Shown: positions 6,171-10,752 of the stretch, piece after piece
Position numbering within the stretch: position 1 is the first letter of the stretch
Layout of the letters: the number at the start of each line of letters is the position of its first letter
Source of the DNA: Streptomyces sp. NRRL WC-3618
GTDB taxonomy: Bacteria; Actinomycetota; Actinomycetes; Streptomycetales; Streptomycetaceae
Assembly (NCBI RefSeq): GCF_001280005.1
Contig: NZ_LGDW01000106.1
Location: forward strand, 1-10,752
Direction: 5' to 3'
Length of the DNA: 10,752 nt
The notes under the pieces: model-generated
The model's database searches: none
Seen by the model: the letters and a program-made list of their open reading frames with translations, nothing else
What the model was told of the DNA's origin: nothing
Made by a program: the position numbers and the translations under genes

Positions 6171-7427
6171 ACTCTTCTGCTGCCACTCGGTCCACGAGAG
6201 GTTCCACGCGCCGAAGCCGTTGCCGGGCGCGACCACGCCCTTGGTCTCCTTGCCGGTGATCTCGAAGGGGTCGCCCGGCCGCACCTGGCCGTAGAACCAG
6301 GCCGCGTCGGCGTCGCTCATGCCGATGCATCCGGAACTGTGGTTGGCGTTGCCGAACCAGCGGGCGTTCCACGGCGCGGCGTGCGCGTACATGCCCGACC
6401 AGGTCAGCCGCATCGAGTGGTTGACCATCTTGTTGTAGGCGTTGGCGAGGCCCACCGTCTCGGAGTTCATGTTGATCGTGCCCTCCTTGGCCATGAGCAC
6501 GGCGGTTCCGCGCCAGGAGCGCCGGTCGCCGCCGGGCGTGCCGCCGGAGACCGGTATCCGCCGGACCTTCGCGCCGTCGCGGAGGAGGGTGAGCTGATGA
6601 CTGTCGAGGTCGACCTTGACGATCTGCCGGGCGCCGATGGTGAAGGAGGTCGAGTAGTCGCGTACGAACCAGCCGCCGTCCTTGCCCGAGTCGGTGCCGT
6701 TCAGGTCGGCGTCGAGCGTGACCTTGGTGCCGGGCTTCCAGTACGACTTGGGCCGCCAGTCCACCCTGTCCCGGCCCGACCAGTCGGTGATCCAGCCCCA
6801 GGAGCCCTCGGTGCCGTTCGAGGTGCTGATTTTGAGCTGCTTCTCGACCGCGGCGCGGTTTCTGACCGGGTTGTCGAAGACCAGGGAGATCGGCTGGGCG
6901 ATACCGACGGTGGCGCCGGCGCCCGGCCGCCAGTCGACCTTGTTGACCTTGTCCGCCGCGGCCGTGGTGAAGGCGGCCCGCGTGCTCTTCGCGGTTCCGC
7001 CCTCGGTGCGGGTCGCGGCCGTCACCGCGTACGCCGTGCCGGGGGCGGCCCTGCGGTCGGAGACCCAGGACCGGCCGTCGGCGGCGGCCTTACCGGTGAG
7101 CCGGTGGCCCTTCGCGTCGGTGACGGTCACCGCGGTGAGGGTGCCGCCCCTGGCCGTGACCCGCACGGGCTGGCCCGCCGGAACGCGTTCGCCGGTGGGC
7201 GTGACGTTGACGGTGACGGGACGGTCGTCGGCGCGCGGCGCCCCCTTGGCGTCCGGGGCGCTGGAGGAGCCGCCCGAGGAGCAGGCGGCGAGCGGTACCA
7301 GCAGGGCGGCCACGACGGCGGCCCGGACGCGGGCAGCGTCGAGTACGCGGGTGCGGCGGGACGACCGGAACGACCGCGACGCCTTGGACGACTGTGACGA
7401 CAGTGACGACTGTGACGACCGGGACAT
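6159..7427 (-). CDS. Lipoprotein L,D-transpeptidase (YkuD) with Ig-like N-terminal domains
   Basis: The 422-aa product is an L,D-transpeptidase that makes 3-3 cross-links in peptidoglycan outside the membrane. Residues 1-23 are a Ser-rich, basic leader, followed by a hydrophobic segment and a lipobox (PLAAC, C49), so it is a lipoprotein. An Ala/Gly/Ser linker leads to Ig-like (Big_10) domains over about 65-250, and the YkuD domain spans about 265-395. The active site reads H349, then NHSSGCIGMS with nucleophile C367. The usual SHGC is SSGC here, a variant known in other YkuD enzymes. The C terminus (GNGFGAWNLSWTEW) is typical of Streptomyces members. The ATG at 7427 has GGAGG 5 nt upstream (7433-7437 on the + strand), so the longer open frame to 7583 is not used. 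It is divergent from femX and murJ, consistent with wall assembly. A candidate promoter lies at 7480-7507. Confidence 0.92.
   Translation of the reverse strand: MSRSSQSSLSSQSSKASRSFRSSRRTRVLDAARVRAAVVAALLVPLAACSSGGSSSAPDAKGAPRADDRPVTVNVTPTGERVPAGQPVRVTARGGTLTAVTVTDAKGHRLTGKAAADGRSWVSDRRAAPGTAYAVTAATRTEGGTAKSTRAAFTTAAADKVNKVDWRPGAGATVGIAQPISLVFDNPVRNRAAVEKQLKISTSNGTEGSWGWITDWSGRDRVDWRPKSYWKPGTKVTLDADLNGTDSGKDGGWFVRDYSTSFTIGARQIVKVDLDSHQLTLLRDGAKVRRIPVSGGTPGGDRRSWRGTAVLMAKEGTINMNSETVGLANAYNKMVNHSMRLTWSGMYAHAAPWNARWFGNANHSSGCIGMSDADAAWFYGQVRPGDPFEITGKETKGVVAPGNGFGAWNLSWTEWQQKSALR
7360..7422 (-). repeat. Seven 9-nt repeats encoding an x-Ser-Ser leader
   Basis: On the + strand seven consecutive 9-nt units of the form GACGACNNN can be read from 7360 to 7422, best conserved over 7387-7422 (three of GACGACTGT/GACGACAGT type). 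On the coding strand they give a three-residue period, R-S-S, Q-S-S, L-S-S, Q-S-S, K-A-S, R-S-F, R-S-S, at the lipoprotein's N terminus before the hydrophobic segment. The array is in frame, so unit gain or loss would change leader length without a frameshift. Confidence 0.8.
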
Positions 7428-7479
7428 GGGGACCTCCGGGAAGGCGGGAGAGGGCGGGCCGCGAATCGGCGATGTGGTG

Positions 7480-7507
7480 ACTGTATGGCCGGAAAACCCG
7501 AGGTCAG
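7480..7507 (-). promoter_or_regulatory. Candidate HrdB-type promoter of the L,D-transpeptidase
   Basis: On the - strand CTGACC (7502-7507) and TACAGT (7480-7485) are separated by 16 nt, resembling TTGACN and TAGAGT-type boxes of the principal sigma factor. The start site would fall near 7473, giving a leader of about 45 nt before the ATG at 7427. Confidence 0.35.
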
Positions 7508-7543
7508 CCGGTGTGGGGCCATGTGACGGCGACTGGTGAGGAA

Positions 7544-7587
7544 CGGTCATCGTCCGGTCACATTCGCCGGACGGAGCGGTCATGGAG
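7544..7587 (+). promoter_or_regulatory. Direct CGGTCA repeats on an 11-nt phase, with an inner inverted repeat
   Basis: CGGTCAT at 7544, CGGTCAC at 7555 and CGGTCAT at 7577 are spaced 11 and 22 nt apart, so all face one side of the helix. Inside the array CGTCCGG (7551-7557) is inversely repeated as CCGGACG (7567-7573). The array lies 60-103 bp before the femX start in the divergent region, a good place for an operator. The 11-nt direct-repeat layout recalls Streptomyces PhoP boxes (GTTCACC-type), but the sequence match is only partial. Confidence 0.45.
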
Positions 7588-7646
7588 CGCTGTGAATCTC
7601 CTTGGTGTCCCCGCGAACGGCCCGGGGAGAAGGAGAGGCTCAGACC

Positions 7647-8843
7647 GTGTCAGCGCTGCTCGTGCCGCCCGGCCGTGTGCCCCAGGCACAGAACCCGGGC
7701 GTGGCCCTGCGAACCATCACCGCGGAGACCTACCGCGCCTTCCTCGCGTCCCCGGCGGGCGCGGCCCTCGGCGCGGGGTTCCTGCAATGCCCGTCCTGGG
7801 CCGACGTCAAGGAGGGCTGGCGTGCCCAACTGCTCGGCTGGGGACCGGATCCGGCGGCGGGCCGGCTGACGGGCGTGGCTCTGGTGCTGCTGCGTCAGTT
7901 CCCGGGCACCCGCAAGTCCTTCGCCTACCTTCCGGAAGGGCCCGTCGCCGACTGGAACGACCCCGACGTCGATGCCTGGCTCGGCCCGCTGCTCGAACAC
8001 CTGCGCCGCACGGGCGCGTTCGCGGTGCGCATCGGTCCGTCGCCCGCCTACCGGCGCTGGGACGCCGCCCTGCTGAAGCCGCTCAGCGGCCCGGGCCGGC
8101 GCCTCGGCGACGTCCTCGCCAGTGAGGTCGACCCGCTCGGCACCGCCGTCGCCGAGCGGCTGCGGGCCCGGGGCTGGCGCCGTTGCGGCGGCGACGGGAC
8201 CGGGGCGGACGGTGACGCCCAGCCGCGGCACGTCTTCCAGGTACCGCTCGCCGGACGCACCACCGAGGACCTGTGGTCCGGGCTCAACCAGGAGTGGCGC
8301 CGAAATGTGCGCCGGGCCCGGAAGGAGGGCGTGGAGGTGGTGGTCGGCAGCGCGGCCGAACTCCCCGAGTTCCATCGCCTGTTGGGCATCACCGAGCGCC
8401 GCGACGGGTTCCGCCTCGGCCGATCGCTCGCGTACTACGAGCGCCAGTACGCGGCGCTCAACGCCGAGGAACCGGGCCGGATGAAGCTGTACGTCGCCCG
8501 TCACCGGGGGGAGATCCTGGCCGCCCACACGATGATCACGGTGGGCCGCCGGGCCTGGTACCAGACGGGCGCCTCGGCCGACCACCGCCGCGAGGTCCGC
8601 CCCTCCAACGCCCTCCAGTGGCGCATGCTCCTGGACGCCCACGCCCAGGGCGCCGACGTCTACGACATGCGCGGGGTACCCTCCACTCTCGATCCGGACG
8701 AACGCGCGTACGGACTGCTGCGGTGGAAGCTGGGCACCGGCGGACAGGTGGTCGAGACGCTCGGCGAGTGGGAGAAACCATTGACCGGCAGCACCAACCA
8801 CGCCCTCCACCGCGCCTTCCAGGCCTACTTGAACCGCCGATGA
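7647..8843 (+). CDS. femX: FemX/FemABX-type lipid II aminoacyltransferase
   Basis: The 398-aa product is a FemABX-family peptidyltransferase, with two GNAT-like halves, which attaches the first bridge amino acid (glycine in Streptomyces) from aminoacyl-tRNA to lipid II in the cytoplasm. The first half has GFLQCPSWADVKEGW (44-58) and YLPEGPVADW (94-103). The second half has HVFQVPLAG (195-203), the basic segment WRRNVRRARKEGVEV (217-231), HRLLGITERRDGF (243-255), and a core with AAHTMITVGRRAWYQTGAS (292-310) and DVYDMRGV (337-344). No signal peptide is present. The GTG at 7647 has AGGAGAGG 8 nt upstream; an in-frame GTG at 7602 lacks a ribosome site. The gene overlaps murJ by ATGA. Glycine as donor is inferred from the organism; other FemABX members use alanine or serine, and a few modify other substrates. 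Confidence 0.85.
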   Translation: MSALLVPPGRVPQAQNPGVALRTITAETYRAFLASPAGAALGAGFLQCPSWADVKEGWRAQLLGWGPDPAAGRLTGVALVLLRQFPGTRKSFAYLPEGPVADWNDPDVDAWLGPLLEHLRRTGAFAVRIGPSPAYRRWDAALLKPLSGPGRRLGDVLASEVDPLGTAVAERLRARGWRRCGGDGTGADGDAQPRHVFQVPLAGRTTEDLWSGLNQEWRRNVRRARKEGVEVVVGSAAELPEFHRLLGITERRDGFRLGRSLAYYERQYAALNAEEPGRMKLYVARHRGEILAAHTMITVGRRAWYQTGASADHRREVRPSNALQWRMLLDAHAQGADVYDMRGVPSTLDPDERAYGLLRWKLGTGGQVVETLGEWEKPLTGSTNHALHRAFQAYLNRR

Positions 8844-10561
8844 ACCAACCAACAACGACACACACGCCACCGCCCCCATCACGGAAACCCACGGCGCACA
8901 CGGAGACGGGGCCGCCGACGCCGGGTGCGGCCGGCGAAGCTGACGTGGTGAAGGCGGGTTCCACCGCTCGTAGCAGTGCCGTCATGGCCGCCGGGTCCGT
9001 CGTGTCCCGGGCCACCGGGTTCGTGCGGTCCGCCGTTGTCGCGGCCGCGTTGGGCACCATCGGGCCGGCCGCAGACGGGTACGCCGTCGGTAACGCCCTG
9101 CCCACCATCGTCTACGTGCTGCTCCTCGGCGGCGCCCTCAACGCCGTCTTCGTGCCCGAGTTGGTCAAGGCCGCCAAGGAGCACGACGACGGGGGCACCG
9201 CGTACACCGACCGGCTGCTCACCGTCTGCGTCGTCGCCCTGCTGGCGATCACCGCGACCGCCGTGTGGGCGGCGCCCGCGATCGTCGGCGCGTACACCGA
9301 CTACACGGGGCCGCAGGCGGCCATGACCACCGCCCTCGCCCGTTACTGCCTGCCCCAGATCTTCTTCCTCGGACTGTTCACGCTGCTCGGACAGGTACTC
9401 AACGCCCGGGGCCGGTTCGGCGCGATGATGTGGGCGCCGGTCCTGAACAACGTCGTCGTCATGACCGTCTTCGGGCTGTACCTGGCCCTGGCCATGGGGC
9501 GCGGCGACACGCTCACCGCGACCGAGAGCGCCGTGGTCGGCTGGGGCACGACGGCCGGGATCGCCGTCCAGGCACTCGCCCTCGTCCCCGCGCTGCGCGC
9601 CGCCCGCTTCCGCTGGCGGCCCCGTTTCGACTGGCGCGGCAGCGGACTGACCCGCCCGCTGCGAGCGGCCGGGTGGCTGGTGCTGCTGGTGCTGGCCAAC
9701 CAGGCCGCGTACTGGGTCACCACCCGGCTGGCGACGACCGCGGGCCTCGACGGCGGCCCCGGATACGGCGCGTACAACAACGCGTACGCGCTGTGGGTCG
9801 TACCGCACGGCATCATCACCGTGTCCGTGGTGACCGCGCTGATGCCCCGGATGAGCGCGTCCGCCGCCGACGGTGACATCGCCGCCGTGCGGCGCGACGT
9901 CTCCCACGCCCTGCGGGTCTGCGCCGCCGCCGTCGTGCCCGCCGCCTGTGCGATGTTCGCCCTCGCCCAGCCGGTGACGGCCCTCGTCTTCGGGTACGGC
10001 AGGACCAGCGCGGACGACACGGTGGCCATGGCGGGGATCCTGATGGCCTTCGCACCGGGACTCGTCGCCCTGTCGGGCCAGTACGTCCTGTCCCGCGCCT
10101 TCTACGCCCTCTCCGACACCCGTACGCCTTTCCTGCTCAACCTCGTGATCGTCGCCCTCAACGCGGGCCTGTCCGTGGCCGCCGCGCACCTGATGCCGGC
10201 CCGCTGGGCGGTGACGGGCATGGCGGCGGCGTACTCAGTGGCGCTGTGCGCGGGCTGGGCGGTGACCGGCCTGGTACTGAGCCGCAGGCTCGCCGTCGCA
10301 CGCCCGCTGCGCTCGTCCGCCGCCGGCGCGCACGCGCGGCTGCTGCTCGCGGCCGTCCCCGCGACCGCGCTGGGCCACTTCGCGGTGCTGGGCGCGGCGA
10401 GGGCCGGCGCCCTGCCCGCTGCAACTGCCGGGGCCATCGCAGTCGTCCTCACCTTCGCCCTGCTCACCCGCCCACTACGCCTCACGGAACTCAACGCACT
10501 ACTCGCAGGCATCCGCCGGACCTGGACCAGGATCCGGACTCGGACCCGGACCCGCACCTGA
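8840..10561 (+). CDS. murJ: MurJ/MviN-type lipid II flippase
   Basis: The 573-aa product is a polytopic MOP-superfamily protein of the MurJ (MviN, PF03023) type, which flips lipid II to the outer membrane face. Residues 1-40 are a Pro/Thr-rich cytoplasmic extension. The first helix holds SRATGFVR (R57 and R63, matching the essential R18 and R24 of Escherichia coli MurJ), followed by AADGYAVGNALPTIVYVLLLGG with D79 and then FVPELVKA. The middle motif YNNAYALWVVPHGIITVSVVTALMPRMS (split 777-804 region, about residues 311-340) lacks the arginine that enterobacterial MurJ has there, as is usual in actinobacteria. About 14 helices are expected. It is coupled to femX by an ATGA overlap with no ribosome site of its own. 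The last 14 residues (RTWTRIRTRTRTRT) are encoded by a simple repeat. It is shorter than the large MurJ of the Streptomyces chromosome core, so it may be a second copy. Confidence 0.85.
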   Translation: MNQPTTTHTPPPPSRKPTAHTETGPPTPGAAGEADVVKAGSTARSSAVMAAGSVVSRATGFVRSAVVAAALGTIGPAADGYAVGNALPTIVYVLLLGGALNAVFVPELVKAAKEHDDGGTAYTDRLLTVCVVALLAITATAVWAAPAIVGAYTDYTGPQAAMTTALARYCLPQIFFLGLFTLLGQVLNARGRFGAMMWAPVLNNVVVMTVFGLYLALAMGRGDTLTATESAVVGWGTTAGIAVQALALVPALRAARFRWRPRFDWRGSGLTRPLRAAGWLVLLVLANQAAYWVTTRLATTAGLDGGPGYGAYNNAYALWVVPHGIITVSVVTALMPRMSASAADGDIAAVRRDVSHALRVCAAAVVPAACAMFALAQPVTALVFGYGRTSADDTVAMAGILMAFAPGLVALSGQYVLSRAFYALSDTRTPFLLNLVIVALNAGLSVAAAHLMPARWAVTGMAAAYSVALCAGWAVTGLVLSRRLAVARPLRSSAAGAHARLLLAAVPATALGHFAVLGAARAGALPAATAGAIAVVLTFALLTRPLRLTELNALLAGIRRTWTRIRTRTRTRT

Positions 10562-10736
10562 CCGTGACTCGCGCCGGACCCGGACCAGGGCCCGCCCTGC
10601 ACCCGCACCTGACCTGGACCCGACCTGGACCCGCCTCGCACCCGACCTCCGCCCGCACCTGATCCAAACCTCACCTGGACCCGGACCCGATCCGGGACCC
10701 GACCCTCACCTGGACCCGCACCTGATCCGGACCCGC
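10520..10736. repeat. Degenerate ACCCGG/ACCTGG hexanucleotide-type array over the murJ 3' end
   Basis: From 10520 to 10561 seven in-frame hexamers can be read: ACCTGG, ACCAGG, ATCCGG, ACTCGG, ACCCGG, ACCCGC and ACCTGA, the last giving the murJ stop. Beyond the stop the same motifs go on less regularly, with CACCTG at 10555, 10606, 10656, 10672, 10707 and 10719, mixed with GGACCCG and ATCCGG. The array reaches nearly to the right edge and may continue past it. No gene is seen in the 191 bp after murJ. Confidence 0.8.
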
Positions 10737-10752
10737 ACACGCCCCCCACCCC

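Noticed and set aside
6079..6294. + strand open frame across the 16-bp repeats
   Set aside because: It is made of the repeat itself plus sequence antisense to the transpeptidase C terminus, without a ribosome site.
7428..7583. Upstream extension of the L,D-transpeptidase to 7583
   Set aside because: It would cover the divergent promoter region, has no ribosome site, and puts 52 extra residues ahead of a lipoprotein signal; the ATG at 7427 has a clear GGAGG.
7602..7646. Alternative GTG start of femX at 7602
   Set aside because: No ribosome site precedes it, whereas the GTG at 7647 follows AGGAGAGG at proper distance.
10102..10749. - strand open frame with Val-Arg-Val-Arg stretches under the 3' end of murJ
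   Set aside because: The alternating composition only mirrors the hexanucleotide repeat and the rest is antisense to MurJ helices.

Overview
The window is very GC-rich, with codons ending almost always in G or C. It encodes a FemX-type lipid II aminoacyltransferase, a lipoprotein L,D-transpeptidase and a secreted Tap-like peptidase, and it holds a TTA leucine codon at codon 5 of one gene. Together these point to an actinomycete, most probably Streptomyces. Nearly everything in it concerns the cell envelope. I see no phage, IS element, CRISPR array, tRNA or rRNA, and I do not see a wholly new system; the most interesting content is regulatory and repeat-based.

Left part (1-2216, + strand): a fused membrane enzyme, GT87 glycosyltransferase plus PAP2/inositolphosphotransferase-like, truncated or nearly so by the left edge. 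A very small two-helix membrane protein follows, and its coding signal begins before any canonical start codon.

Second part (2217-5340, + strand): a hairpin-rich leader, then a two-gene operon with a 4-bp GTGA overlap. Its genes are a secreted class C beta-lactamase-like serine hydrolase and a secreted tripeptidyl-aminopeptidase-like alpha/beta hydrolase. Codon 5 of the first gene is TTA, which in Streptomyces usually means dependence on the bldA tRNA and so late or developmental expression. A near-perfect 19-bp hairpin closes the operon between convergent genes.

Third part (5354-7427, - strand): read leftward, a lipoprotein L,D-transpeptidase, a PRC-barrel protein and a 56-aa hydrophobic protein. 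Imperfect tandem repeats lie at the start of the transpeptidase gene (9-nt units) and across its end (16-nt units).

Right part (7428-10752): a 219-bp divergent promoter region carrying CGGTCA-type direct repeats on an 11-nt phase, then femX and murJ overlapping by ATGA. FemX would add the bridge amino acid to lipid II at the inner membrane face, MurJ would flip lipid II outward, and the divergent L,D-transpeptidase would cross-link the finished wall, so the three genes form a compact peptidoglycan-building locus. murJ runs into a hexanucleotide-like simple repeat that supplies its last codons and its stop and continues to near the window edge.
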